Shown: piece by piece, positions 23,460-37,200 of the stretch | How positions within the stretch are numbered: position 1 is the stretch's first letter | Layout: every line of letters starts with the position of its first letter | DNA from: Lepidurus packardi | Lineage: Eukaryota; Arthropoda; Branchiopoda; Notostraca; Triopsidae | Direction of reading: 5' to 3' | DNA: 64,000 nt | Assembly: GCA_023053545.1 (NCBI GenBank) | Contig: JAKZAN010000005.1 | Coordinates: 2,666,001 to 2,730,000 of the forward strand | Notes under the pieces: model-generated | The model's input: the letters and a program-made list of their open reading frames with translations, nothing else | Told to the model about the DNA's origin: nothing | Database searches by the model: none | Position numbers and translations under genes: made by a program

Positions 23460-24035
23460 TTATGCACTTCATCATGACTGATAAAGATTTTTACGTATAT
23501 AATAGCGCTTCATATTGCTTTTAACTTTTTGGGTTTGAACTTCAGTATGAAGGCTTAAGCGTGACGTTCACATCTATTGCGTCAACGTTTAAACAATAAA
23601 AAAATGTTTTAATTTTCTAATGCAACAAACCCTCATTTGCATCAAAGACCAAGTGCCGTATAAGTAGAGCTTTGCCTCATTATAGCCCCGATACACCGCA
23701 AACAGTCGAAATTATTGCAAAACCAGTCAACTCCAAATATTTATTATCGCTTTTTTATCTTGTAATTGCCTCCCGAATTAGGTAGATACCGAAGTCTCAA
23801 AGAATCAAGGAAGATAATAGCATCTGGAAGTCGATATACCGACACGTGCATCGGGTCAAAGCTGCAATTTATTAATCGTTTCGTAGCTCAGTTTCAAAAT
23901 CTTCAGTCTGTAACATATTTCAATACCGTTGAGCGATTCTGTCATAATAGGCCCATTAAGAAGTGTATGTACTAATTTTCAGGACTTTTCCCGCATTAAA
24001 ATCCCCCATCTGAATTCCCTGTGTGTAAGTTCAAG

Positions 24036-24074
24036 ATGTTAGGACCAGTTGAAATCTTCAACTGGTCCTAACAT
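24036..24074. repeat. Perfect 18-bp inverted repeat (hairpin)
   Basis: Arms 24036-24053 and 24057-24074 (core GTTAGGACCAGTTGAA) are exact reverse complements around a 3-nt loop. No coding frame is associated with it. Confidence 0.85.
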
Positions 24075-24305
24075 GATGATGAAATACATCATCTCATGCT
24101 AGTAAATTCTATAAACAAGAATATGCTAGTTTGATGAAATATGAGTCAATATTTTCTTCATTTTTACCCTTCGATATAAAGTATTGGAAAGGAATATCAC
24201 TGGTTATTTTCTCATATTTTAGTGCATGTTTAGTATTGTGCTGTCTTTCTTTAATTCAATTGACTTCTTTGGGCTATAAAAAGAACGTCGATGAAAAACC
24301 ACTAG

Positions 24306-24613
24306 AAGTTCTGACTAGTAAGCACCATCTAGAGTGTGAAATTGGTGCAAAAACAGCATCCAGTGCCAGTCAGTGAATTTTTTTTTCACACGGGCACGGA
24401 TATTATCGGTTGAAGTATCTCGCACGCTAAAAGGGAATCGTTCTCATTCAATAACTAAAACTAAAAGTTCTGACTAGTATGCACCATCCAGAGGGTGAAA
24501 TTGGTGCAAAAACAGCATCCAGTGCCAGTCAGTGAATTTTTTTTCACACGGGCACGGATATTATCCGTTGCAGTATCTCGCACGCTAAAAGGGAATCGTT
24601 CTCATTCAATAAC
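24306..24613. repeat. Two-copy direct tandem repeat, ~160-bp period
   Basis: Units 24306-24454 and 24466-24613 begin AGTTCTGACTAGTA and end TCATTCAATAAC. They differ at only a few positions, so the duplication is recent compared with the surrounding DNA. Confidence 0.85.
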
Positions 24614-26379
24614 AGTTTGTTGCCGCTTTAATAGACTAAATTATTCGTTAGGGTTCTGAAGAAGGAAAAGCTTTTTGTATAATTTTTTGAACTGGTAATA
24701 AAAGAGAACAATTTAAAAAAACACTCAGATTCTATTATTCGAACAAAAAACTCTTCAAACCTGGGAAGCTCGTACAGAACTCGATCATAGAAGGGTTAAT
24801 GGCGATTTAAGGTCAAAGCACTCTTGCTAAGTCAAATGTAGAAATTAAAATTCGACAGCTGCCACCAACAGAAATAGTAAAACAACAGAAGAGTGCACGA
24901 CTGGACCAATAATCGGACCAAATTAGAAACGACGTCAAAATGGTCTCCAACTTTTGTAAAATAGTTGACATTAAGGAATAAACCTCATATTGCTATTTGC
25001 TCTTTTTTCTTTGAGCAGACGCAACCTTACCCCCTAAAAAAGGAAGAAAAATTGACTTGCATTTTCCCGGCTAACTTGTCTTTGAAAGGAAGAAAAAAAA
25101 AGCCAGGAAAACTTAGACGTTTAAAGGGCAATAGCCACCAAAAACAACTTTATCTTATAAAAAGGAGTAAAAAATCTAGTTTCCAGTGTTCTGTGTCTTT
25201 TTATCATATGGAAAAGAAAAACGAAATATTTAAGAACATAAGAATCTAACATTCAAATCGGGCATTTTTGCTATTGGCCCAGCGCGGTCGCGTGGCCCTG
25301 TGACGTCACTATAGTGAACCACGGCACCTGCGCGCACTGTAGACCCGTGTTTTGTGTATACAAAGTGTTGAAGTGAGATTCCTAAACGGATAAACTGTCA
25401 GAAGTGGAGTGATGTTATCTGCATGCCTTTTATTGTTGGGTAACCTTAAGGGCAGTTATGCCCAGTGAAAGGTACAGGTCAGCAGATCTTTCACTGTTAT
25501 TACAACCATAAGCAACACATTAGCTAAATTATGTTTATAATTTGTCTTTGATGCCTCCCAAAGCAGTTTACTCCGGAAATTAATTTTTCCCTCCTTTAAT
25601 TAATTTACCTCCTTTAATGTTTTGAATAAGAAATAAATGGATAACTCTCAACTGTATTACCTTTGATCATTTCTCGCCTCCTAGCGGAATCCTAGGCGAA
25701 GAGGAGACGAAACTGTAAACATTTTATGACCAATCGCCCGTATCCCATAATACATTCATACATATCCCATAATACAATTCACGACACGAAAGTGATTTGG
25801 AGATTAAACGTGAAAGAACCATACAGGTTTACACGATATTTCCTTTTGTGTTTCTTTGAATAAAGAACGAAAGAAACAAGATCTCGCAAACCACTATACT
25901 AACAGAACTCTGCGATAACAGCTTCTTAAGATTATACGACACGTGGCCAACCACTTCTCTTTTCCAAAGAAGTGGCTTTTGCCAAGATACGAGGAAAGAA
26001 AACTTTTCGCAAAAACTGCTCTTCAAAAGCAGTTCACTACGGAAACTGATTTTTCTCCATCATCCCTCCCACCTTTAATGTTTTAAATAAAGGGATAACT
26101 ATCTTTTATCATCTTTTTCACTCCATCTTTATCATCTTTTTTTTAGAAAAAGAGAAACTTATCGAAGGGAAGTAAAATCAAAATGTTAATTTAATAATCA
26201 GCGTACTGTACGTGTATTTTCAATATACCTATAGGTGTTGCAATTTGCAAACGTTCATAAATGTAAAAGAAATTGAACTGAGAAATTGAGGATGCTTATG
26301 AAGTAAGTATGCCATTGTTGTTTGTCGTTGAGTCGTAATTCCTTATAAGGAAGGGGGAAAGGATATTCAATTCTTCTAC

Positions 26380-29300
26380 ACGGGAAAAAATAACGTTTTT
26401 CTTCTGACAACCCTTGAAGTCTATTAGTTTAACAAAAGCAAAGTTAGTGCTTCTTGGTTTCACACAAGGTTGTCCCACGTTCCTCAGTGATTTTTCCTTG
26501 CGATGCTTTTGACAGTTTTACGAGATGCTTTTAAAAGCTTATCGAAAAAATCGAGCTTTCTTCGGCTACCATTTACACAGCAGGAAGCTTCCCTTGCATA
26601 GCTTTACGACATTGGATGGGTATGCCTGTAGTAAATTCCGAGCAGGACACAAGACTGTAACCTGGTTTGGCTCTGTCCAAGGAATATAAGGTATTGTACA
26701 TTACTGGTGTGAAAGATTATCCTAAGCATATATCAAGGTTTACACTACACGACGTGAGCCTTCTAAGGCAATCAATATCAGCAAAGAGCAGACTTTTTTT
26801 GCCCCAAAAACAGGAGGAGCTCTCATACCCTTAGCTTCTTACGGTAGGCTACCATTGCATGTGAAAGGCATAAGAATTATTATACGTAAGAAGTATACCC
26901 AATATTTATAAAGCGCTTTGACACTAATGTAATACAAAGGCCATGACAGTTTTTACTTTTTTTTAGATTTTACCTTCACTAATTCGAAAAATGCACTTCG
27001 AATTTTCACTTAAGCAAAAAGAGCACAATTGCACATTTCGGAAATAGTTGCAATGTAGACATTATTTTAGTATATATTTCAAGGACAAGACTCATGCAAA
27101 TTGAATAGGCGGTTGTAAAGTTATCCTGCTTGCCGTCTTCTGTGCAGAAGCAAGGTGCGTCATGTGCAATGTAACAATGCAAAGCACCACCTACCGGTAG
27201 CTTGGGTTAAACAAGCTAAACAACAAGGGAGCCTTTACGAGGCCTTAACCAGTGGTATTTGATCTCACTAGATTACTTATGGTTTAGTTTTAAGACAAAT
27301 TTGGAAGAGAGAGAGATCTTATGTCGCTAACAGAAAATCGGATGAGAGCAGGAAAGCTCAAGTTAATGTTAAACGGTCCATGCTTTTGTTGAATTCTACA
27401 TTTGCAATCGCCAGATACGGTAAGTTGTTCTATTTGCATAACTGTCAGGATCGCCTTTTACACTTGAGTGAAAAGGCACACAGAATATTGGAGAAGGGAA
27501 ACTGGGTTTTCCCCCTCCAAGTTCTTACACTAGACGAAGAAAAGATAACACGTTTTACTACCGAAAGCTGTGCAAGCATTCCCGTGATGAAAAAGAAATA
27601 GAAATAAACGCGTATATGAGGGAGACCGCATTCAAATATACGCGTAAAAAGTCCGCATTAAATCCACATATAAGGATGTTTCTCACAGCAATGTTTTAAA
27701 ATCGGGCGCAGCCCTTGCCATATTTGCTTTCCCTCCAAGAGAATTCAAACTTCTAAACTTAACTCATGTCCCATATGGCTGTGACATAAAATATAAATCT
27801 TTAGCGAGTAAGACACATATGCATATTTCTAAACAGAGGGACCCAACTCCCTTACCTATTCTCATCCTTAGTTCCAACTTAATCGACTATGTACCACTTA
27901 CTTTTTTTGCTTAATGTCCGAATTGCATATAGATTGCAGTGACTAAGCAGCCAAGCAAGCTAAATCGACGACTCCCTTGCCTTGCTAAAGCACTTCTTCT
28001 CGTAGGATCCTGCATGGCTGTCGAAAAGAGATAAAATCCCTTGAAGCCAAATATTTCTCACTCTCTGCTCTAGTTATATTCCTATTTCGTTTCAGAGTCT
28101 CTCCTTAGTTAATGCATGCGTTACACTAAGATGGACAAAAACCACTAATAACAAGTCATCATCCCTTAATAATGGCTCATTAGGTAGGGTTATTCATAAG
28201 TCTTTAAAGCACACAGAATGGATTCGCTCAGGGCTTTTTCTTTCTGAAGTAATTTCGCAGGATTGTGCCCACCGAGGCGTGCAGTTAACCACGAACGACT
28301 AAACAGAACTAAACATCAAAACAGAACTCAAAATACGTCTATACACAACAGCGCTTGCAAAGAAAATGGCCGGCGGAAGTTACTTCAGACCATTGAATAC
28401 AACCCCCAAAACTCGATAATCCGAGAAACAACACAATTCCTAAAGCACTACCTTAATTATCCTCTAACTGTTTCAGCTGCAACCTAATTATGTAATTCTT
28501 TTTCTACCATTTACTGTAGCAATTCTCAAACAATTTTTCTTCTTTTTCAAGTTCATGACAAAGAAGCTTTAAATGGTTATGGTTTTGCAATTTTAGAAAG
28601 GGATAAACGGAAAGTATGTTTTACATCTTGTGAAGTTTCTGTTGTTACTAGATCAATACTTCTTCCCCGGTAAACAATAGACTAGTGAAATATCTTGGTT
28701 CACAACATCAATCTACCTCAAAGAGCCCTGCATATGTTTCAGTCATGGTTTGCTGATCTCGCAACCGAAAAGGAGCATCACAATAAAGAGGAAACACAAG
28801 CCAAGAAACCGGGCGTTTGGCTGGGTCAATAGGGAATACAAGTCGTTGATAACGCAACATTAAAAATCCTTAATTTCGGGTTTGATAGTCTGACTTCACT
28901 AAACCTCTTTTTATTGGTTTCTCCGAAGAGGTAGACATTACTATGCCGTATACATGGCATATGACATGGTATACATGCCTTTGTAATAGCTGCATTATAA
29001 TAAGCGGGATATCGGTGACTTAGGAGCAAATGGGCGAGTTCATGAATCAATTCAAGACATTGTGGGACCCAATCACTGCAAAACATTTCTTCTACCTGCT
29101 ACCTTTTATGCCGATAAGAAAACTGCAAAAGTACGACAAATTGCAAGATTGAACAATATTGATTGCAATAGAAGAACACGAATTTGAAGTGTAATTCACT
29201 GATAAAATTTGTTAACATTACGAACGAAATAGGAGAACAGGCATTAGAATTAAAAAACAGTAATACCTAGTGCATATTTATATTTGTATTTATATTTATA

Positions 29301-32300
29301 TTTGTGGTAAATTTCACTATATTTTCTGCCGTGTTACGTATGAGTCTTTTGTGCTATCGTGCCAAATGTAAGCTACAGTGGAACCTTAGAGCCTAAATCC
29401 GACCCCGAAAACCCAAACAGTTACCAAGCTTTTCAGTCTAACGCTTCATTATGTTCACGATACAATTAATGCTTCCACGACATCCCGAACGTTCCTTTGA
29501 ATGCGGAAACCTTCTTTCAAAAGAAAAACGCACAAACAAGATTGTACACGAATGACGCCTCTGGTATCAAACCTGCAAGAAAAACCTGGAAATCCATACC
29601 TTTTGACAATACACCGTGAGTTTTTTTTTTGTAAATAAGCAAAGAAACCCAGGCAACGAGGGTAAAAGGCAACGACGGGAGATCTGCGGAAGCACCCGCA
29701 TGGAGGCTAGGAACGAGCCTCCCATAATCCGTTGAGATTGTGCCATTGAACCGTATCACACTTTCTGTATCTCCGGAAGGAAAAGACATTCGCAATTCAA
29801 AAGAGGGGGAGTGGAGGAAGCTATATCCGTCTCTCTGTTTAGCTACGTATTATCGCTTATGAAGAGAAAGAGTCCTAGTCGATTATTGACCCATGACGCT
29901 CCTTAAATAACCCAACCAAGCTTTAGGCTGCAAGGCTTTTATTTCAAGCTGAGAGTATAAGTAATGTTCCTCGTGTTTAATAGCATTACTGCTAAAAGTA
30001 TAAACTAAGACAGGACAAACAGGGTTCCGCGAACGACTATGAAGGTGGAGGCGGATATGGAACACCGGAGGGAGTGTTTGGACAGACAATACAAAAAAGG
30101 ATGTGTATTTTTATGTCCTATTTTTAAAAGGAACCAAGCCGCGGGGCTGCCTGGTAGTGACGACTGTTTACTGCCGTTAGCAGTGACAGAAATTCTCACG
30201 CGCTCGGGTCAACCTAAAATGTCTTGTGGCAGAACTTCGAACTATAGGAATCGAAGGAAATCAGCTTAGGCCAACTCGGACTTGTAGCGTTACTCCGGCC
30301 TGCCTAGCAGCTGCTTAGCAACAAACAATTATGCACTGACTGGGTTTCTTAGATCCGCTCCCCGCATTCCTAAAAGACGCTTGGCAGGCCAGGCATTCCT
30401 AGAGAAACGGCTTGTTTTTTTTTTCATTATTTCTCGTTGTCTGTTTTGGGTAATGAAACCAAATACGGGTAAATGATGTTAGAATTATCTACAACGTTCA
30501 ATAGCAAATAAATGTTACGTTGTACTAAGTTTTTACCGAAATTTCTCATATTTAATGAATGCTTCCTTTTTTTCATTGTTGCGCCTTTTGTTTCATTGTT
30601 GCGCATTTTTCATTGTTGTTCAACTGCGAGACAGGCCGCAGTGACGCTACAAGCCTGGCTCAACTTTGATTTTCTGCGTTACCGTTTGGTTTAACCTTAT
30701 GGTACAATAAACCTCACTGTACAGTACACGTAGGCGCTTCGATACCATGATGACAATTTAGTGATGCCAATAGGGGTAGGTCCTCTATAACAGCCATGGG
30801 AGGTTACTAGAGAGTGCTGAAGTGCGCCTAGCCTTAGCTAAACGTGACAAGTGGATGAAAGCGTTTAATGAAGAGGGATTGCGACAAAGCGCCAACTACT
30901 TCTTAGAGTGTCTTCCATTACGTATCACTTGAGCTAAGTGAAATGAATGAGACAAGTCGTGCTCTGTATTATAGATACGACTCGAGATCCGAACACGCAT
31001 ACATATACGTTTCACAGCAATCACGAATTTTGTCGCCAGCCTGAGCTAGTGAAATTTCAATAACAATCAAGTGTTACTAAACTATAAAATTTGTGTTCAG
31101 TAAAACTGTTTTCCTGCCAGAGTACTAACTTCCTATTTCTGCACAAAATATCTACTTCTGAATATCATATTCCAGTTCTGGAATGGAAAAGTTACGGAAA
31201 AGAGATTCCACCCAAGATTACAAATTTCCGTGGCACATTCTGCGTCTCGAAAGGAGCTTCTTGAAAAGAGACTACTTTGATCCAAAATGATCATGATGGA
31301 ATTGTACTCTATGAAGATTCTAAACAAATATCGTGCATATTTTAGCCTCTTGCATTAATTCGAGACAGTCTGGCGACCTAAGGTCCTGTTCGTGTCGTAT
31401 TTGAGAGATAAACCCTTGGAACCTCGCTCCATTCCACCAGTTTCCGAAAAAGTAAATCCATGCCCTCATCCACGGTACTATCAGTCATCAACGTTTGAGG
31501 TAGAGCAGAAAAGTATGTATTTGACCAGTAAATATTCTCTTATCATTTGCGCAAGACTGTTAACATCTACTCCAGGGGAGCCATAATGTTTTGCTAGCGC
31601 TTGAGAATGACAACATCTAACGTTACTTATCCAGCTTATTTGGTGAACGTGATGGTATCAGCTATTGCATCCTTCATTACGACGCTTCACGTTCAACACC
31701 CAGCTTCCATATGGAGGACAACTGATGTGAAAGATGCCGCTGGACTGGACGACGGCCTTAATGAGGTTTCTTATTTACCCAAGGATATAATGATCCTGAC
31801 CACACGCTGGCAATACATACTCGGCAGCCGCGGGATTTTACAGGAATTAGGTCGGGCAAGAAAGAGAGGTCCTCCAAACGATAGAGAGAAACCCATCCAA
31901 TCAGTTGGAAATAACTTCGTAAGTTCTCCTATACTCCAAGAAAGCGCAAGGCAAAAAGAGTAAAAAAAAGAAAGGATTCTGAGGGAATCTCCCCATTCCC
32001 AATACTGACAGCGCGGCTGACAAATGCAAAACAGAATGAGGTAGGACTGTCCAGGGAATCCGTACAATAGAACACTATACAATAGAACATCGTATATTTG
32101 TCAGAAAGTATTCACAACCCATCAAAAGGAAACGAAAAGCCAAGTGAATCGTTTGATTTGATAGAGATTTCCAATAAAATATATCGTAACTTTTCTAGAA
32201 AAAAAAAAAAAAGGATAAACGTCGAACCAAATAGAATATGGGACAGTAAGTTTCGTTTCTGCATTTGGATAAAGTACTTTTAAAGTATACATTATGCGAT

Positions 32301-32830
32301 CCTGGTTTGTGGAGCTAAATTTAACTTTTAATGAAACCCAGTGAAGCACGAATTGGCTTTACAGAGCATTTCGATTTAAAGCACCTAACTATGCTCTCGC
32401 TTTCGGTCTTCTGTACCTTAATGACTTTTGATAGTTAATGAAGAAGAGAGACTATATACAGATGTAAGCCGATGGCTAAAAAGGGACACTTTGAACCACA
32501 CGTGAAACTTAATTTGAGTTGTAATTAATCTGCCATCATTTTAACCCGCCTCCCAGCATTTCTTAGTTTATATTTTCCGAACCACACGGTTACCACAGTT
32601 GCACGCGGTTTCCATAAAGTTACAAAACCCTTAATTACATCCCAACATAATTTACTAAAAATGAAACACAACAACAAGAAAGAACTAAAAGCATTAAATC
32701 TTGATGCGTAGTCCGAACTTGTACATTACCAATGGCCTTGACATGAAGTACCTGTGAGCAAATGTCTTAGATTCGTAAGCATATCTGTGTGCATTACAAG
32801 CCCGGCAAATACAGATTACAAATTTTACAA
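26380..32830. repeat. First copy of an old segmental duplication (right part)
   Basis: By eye, collinear same-strand matches to the second block occur at 26.42-26.78, 27.42-27.63, 29.40-29.80, 30.04-30.22, 31.37-31.43, 31.60-31.93 and 32.34-32.45 kb. Their partners are 38.24-38.60, 38.75-38.95, 40.62-40.95, 41.27-41.41, 41.94-42.0, 42.2-42.5 and 42.90-43.05 kb. Examples of shared text are GACAGAAATTCTCACGC and TGCATAGCTTTACGACATTG. No intact gene is visible; frames of 60-120 codons here are not conserved between the copies. Confidence 0.55.
29273..29304. repeat. (ATTTAT/ATTTGT)n microsatellite
   Basis: Short AT-rich run of ATTTATATTTGT-type units. Confidence 0.6.
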
Positions 32831-32839
32831 ATTTGGCTA

Positions 32840-34260
32840 AAGCAGCTGGTGAAAAAAACCCTTCGAAAAAACTGTTGATCCTTTCTATCTCTAATCGCGT
32901 TCACCGGAGATCATGTGGGGCAGAACTGCTTTTAGAAAGCCGCTTCAAGAAAAAACGACACAATCATACAATTCTCCGAGAGGAAAATTTAACTGAAATC
33001 AGTGCAGTTGATCATCACCTCTTTGATGCGAAAACCCCAATAAGACTTGCCCCATCCATGTCTAGACTATCGATTTACCCATTTGGCTCAAGGAAACCAC
33101 CCGCGGATCCAAGTACATTGGTGATAATGCAAGGGTATTGCCGATGGAGAGAACGACATGTACGCTTAACTGCATAGTGTCTAGACTCAATTCCCGTTTC
33201 TAGGAGTTGGTTAATCCACTCATTCCGATTTCTATTTGCTAACCCGAAAGAAACATTATTGGCTTGGACTTGACTGACTTTACTGAATAAAAGTTTATTT
33301 GCTGGTTAAATGGGGTACAGTGTTGAGCATCCAAGCAAGCAAGCTAGACGAACGGGTTGATATAGATGAGAATTAAGCAGTGGGTTCACAACTCACTTAT
33401 AACTTAATCAACGTTGACAAGTCGCTTAAAACTTGTATGCCTATAGTCTCATGCAAAACTTTATAACTGAACACCTTAACTGTGTAACCTCGTACACCAA
33501 GGAACGGAATTACGAACCCCTTTGAATTAAGTACATCAAAGTGATGTTCTGTAAACTGTTGGTGGGTTAACTTCATAATACGCTCTACTTCCTTAAATCT
33601 ATATCTGATAGATATCAGAAAAGAGCCTGAGAGAAAAAAAGGAAAGAAATAGTACGTGCATTCAAGACAGAAGCTTGCAGTGGGTGGCCTGTACGGGTAC
33701 GTGTGGGGTAAATGTGAAGTAGACGTAGGCGGATCAAGCCGAACTTCATATAAGTGAGAAAATATTTCAGGAAAACTTCCCAAAATAGTTTCCCGTCTAA
33801 ACTAAAAAATGCTTACCGACGTTTCGTGTAAGACTCGGCTCGGCTCGGCTTAGTTCTGCTCACCTTGAACCAATAGCACAACGGCACAACTAGGTATAAT
33901 GGAATGTAACCGAGCAAGTCGTAAGGCGTAACCAGCATTCGTCTGGTTTACGCCGGCTTGGACTTTTACGTCGCTCGGTAGCTTTCTACTGAGAAGGTAT
34001 ACAGTTTATACTTGCAAGCGGAAGGCAATACGAGCACGGATATAAAGAAATAAAACTACCCCCTTTGACTGGCCCGATATAGGACTGAAAGATGACCGCA
34101 TATGTTGCGATCCAGTATGTACATTACTTAATTCCCACTGCCAAACAGTCCCAAGTCTACGAACCAAAAAAGGCGACAAAAATCTCGCTTTTTCTGAATT
34201 TGCTTTTACGCTTTTTATCTCAGATCCAACGAAACCCACGCTCTCCTTGTTCGGTGTCAA
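32840..34260 (-). pseudogene. Decayed FMRFaR-like GPCR copy
   Basis: Several stretches align in order and orientation with the intact receptor at 18.7-20.3 kb. About 33.09-33.25 kb matches the TM6/exon 2 region, sharing ggagttggttaatc. About 33.49-33.56 kb matches the TM5 region, sharing aagtacatc and gtgatgt. About 33.60-33.76 kb matches the ICL2/TM3 region, sharing gtgaagtagacg. About 34.03-34.16 kb matches TM1-TM2, sharing cagtccca. Frames are broken by many substitutions, indels and stops, and about 200 bp of unrelated sequence interrupts 33.80-34.00 kb. No continuous receptor can be read, so it is an old dead duplicate and not a retrocopy. Confidence 0.7.
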
Positions 34261-37200
34261 AGAACAAAGAAACGTTTATCTGGGCACGACTCAATTTTTT
34301 TTTTTGAGTACGCTGATGAAATTACAACGAAGGGACATATGACTGTTAGTGTGAATCAAATAATGTTCTATCTAGCAAAAGCCAAAAATGACTCGATGCA
34401 AGCGTTTTTTTTTACAGGGGTGACAATAAGCTCAGCATGGAGTCAATTCGATTACGCCTTCAGGGTTCCATTGCTGCAGATTGGGGTCCAGTATAGGTGG
34501 CTTGCAAAGGGTGGTGCGGAGGGCTTTCAGTCAACGACTCGCTGGTGACAAGTCAGCAAAAAAAAAATAAAAGAAAAAATACAATACCTAATCGGAAGTC
34601 ATTTGTGAGATCCCGAAGTCACTGGGTAAGACTTTCTCATTGTAACGTTCGAGACCTGGATAGACGTCCGAAAAGCATCGTACTGACGTCATTAGATAAC
34701 TTCCAAGTATATCCTTTCAGTGACCTGTTACAGCTCCGAGCAATCTACGTTTCCAGCCGTTCGTTACTATACGCCGTGTATTGCGTTAGTATTTCTTCTA
34801 AAATTTTCTCTCCTCTTTCATGCTCTGATTTCTAGGTGACGCATCACTTGGAGAGGTTTACAGAAATAGCCTTTTCGTTCTTAATAGTGCTGTTTTGACG
34901 TTTACGAATGTTCTAAAAGACATCAAGGGCATTTTGACTATGGAGTTTAGAAATTAGTGGCCTCCACATTTGCTTTCTATACTGTAAAAATACATTTTCA
35001 TTGTAAGTTCAGAAATGTTTTTACTGACACCCAAGTTCTATATGTATTACCAGGTATCAGATTTTATTAATTATTTTTGTTCTACTCTGATGACGAGGTA
35101 AGGTTAAGTTTGACTTAAATTGGAACAATCTGATTTGAAACAAGAGATATAAGAAAAGAAGACGTAACTGTAAGATAAAAATTTGTTTCATGGTTTGCAT
35201 TATCCATTTCACCAGCATCATTACATATGCAAGACTTGTTTCAGGTTAAGCGTTTTAGACATCAGTAAAAAAAATAAGTACAAGTGACGCATTTTTTTAC
35301 TTGCGAGATGTATTTTTGCTTAAGTGAATTAGTTAAGACTTAGCGGGATAAGAAATTTTCTTGGCGGACAAAAAGAACCAACGACATTATTTTTCAAGAA
35401 AATGAATTAAGATTGCTTACACTCACAAATTGGATTATTCAAATTGAAAAAAATGTAAAAGTAACTGCCACGATGTACTGTAGTTTTCGAGATAAAACAG
35501 GATATATTGTGAAATCCATAAAAATAAAAGTTGATTCACAAGACTCCTTTCAGAACCAATTCATACATTCTATAGAAACATTTGGGTTCAAAGGAACAAG
35601 ACACAGACGTATAGTTTTGCCCGACAAATATATATAAGCACTAGAGTGTTATAGACCCCATCTAATAATCGATCAAGAAAAAAAAGAAGAAAAATTGGAA
35701 GGAGAACCAAAATTAAATAAGTACTCGTCTTGAGTTTGCCTGCAAGGCAGCGTTTGCCAAGCCGGACAAACTTTAGCAACAGCGTTTCGCCATTTGGCAC
35801 TGTGCCTTGCATTTCCCAGCATCTGTTCTGTGCTGACGATAAACGTGAGCAATCAACGTGGTTTAAGTTGGCAGATAAACTTTTTTTTGCAATTTTAAAG
35901 TTTTCTTGACGATAAAGATAACAAAGATCCACTCCACTCGTCTTTATTGGCTTTACACCTTAAGGGTGTTTCAGAAATACCAATGAAACGCCAAAAAAAA
36001 CGCTTCGTTTTAGCATTATAATTTTCACCGCCCGCATGAGTAGTCAAAAAATGAAACAAGTACTTATAAGTTTTGAAAGGAATGAGGGCATATTCTATCG
36101 GATTACTGTCTTGAGCAATAAAAATTCTGCCTAAATATAAACAACCCACCCACGACACAATGATAAGCTCTGAAATTTAGAAGGAGATAATTTCCAGTTT
36201 AAAACATACAGAGAACTGTTTCCTTCCTGTGCGAATCCAGCTTAGACGGTTAGACCAAGCGACATAATCACGTACTCGATATGCATGAAATGTATCTTAC
36301 AAATGTACCAAATTTACCATCGAAAAGCAATACACATACTTTGACTGGCAAAGAAATTTTCTAAATTCCGCGTAAATGAAGAATCCATGGGCATTTTGTT
36401 CATGAGTAAAGGCATAAGTCAAAAAGGTAAAACTTTCTTATCTTTCATGTTGGTATTACCTACATTGCTGTCAACAAGTTTCGAAATTATTTCGAAAATC
36501 GTTTCGAAATCTTTTGTACATTTGGCGTAGGAGCGCTTCCACTTCCCACGTGCTTTCTTGCCATAAAAATGAGCTGAAAAAAAAAAAGTTCACAGTTGTC
36601 TCTGGACAGAAAAGATATATTAAACCAGCTTGGGACTCTCGTTCAAACACAAAGTTTAGCCAATGATAAAAGCAATACGCATTCTTTGAACTCGGGCTCG
36701 GGCCGAACTGCATATTCCTAGCTAACGCAATCCAATTTTCTTGTTGTCAAGACCAGAACTTTTGCATTTCTTTACCTTGAAGAGCGATCACTCTTTTCTA
36801 GAGAGACAATACACAAGTTTAGCCAATAATAAAAGCAATACACAAACTTTGAATGGCAAACATATATTTTGCCATCTTTGCGAATTATGAGCTCGGGCCA
36901 AAGTGCAAATTCCTAGCTAACGCAATCCAATTTCTTGTTGTCAAGACCAAAACTTTTGCATTTCTTTACCTTGAAGAGCGATCACTCTTTCCTAGAGAGA
37001 CAATATGATGAAAGCCCTACGATGACAAGCCACTTTGCTTACTTACATTATAGAGAATGTGAAAGGAATAATAAAAGGTTATGAAAACCTTGACAGCGAC
37101 TTTAAAATTTCTTCACTTAGAGGCTAATTCTAGCTTTAATCCACTTGAAAAGATTTCGCAAATCTTTCAAGTGAAACCTAAGAGTGGCGTTTGCAAGAAA

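Larger units (their letters stand above)
20286..26380. other. Gene-poor region, first duplicated block (left part)
   Basis: No intact gene seen. It contains segments echoed in the second block (20.75-21.1 kb resembles 34.42-34.65 kb; 22.24-22.33 kb resembles 36.72-36.81 kb). It also holds a MITE fragment, a full MITE, a hairpin and a tandem repeat. A short repeated pair occurs at about 25.56-25.64 and 26.03-26.10 kb, and a small GC-rich patch at 25.28-25.36 kb. Confidence 0.55.

Noticed and set aside
29517-29795. 92-codon minus frame, with a counterpart at 40690-40974
   Set aside because: The two lie in matching positions of the duplicated blocks, but their proteins diverge too much to show a conserved coding sequence. 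It could be a relic of a lost gene; not annotated as CDS.
31601-31963. 120-codon frame on +
   Set aside because: The matching segment at 42.2-42.5 kb has stops and frameshifts; no family motif.
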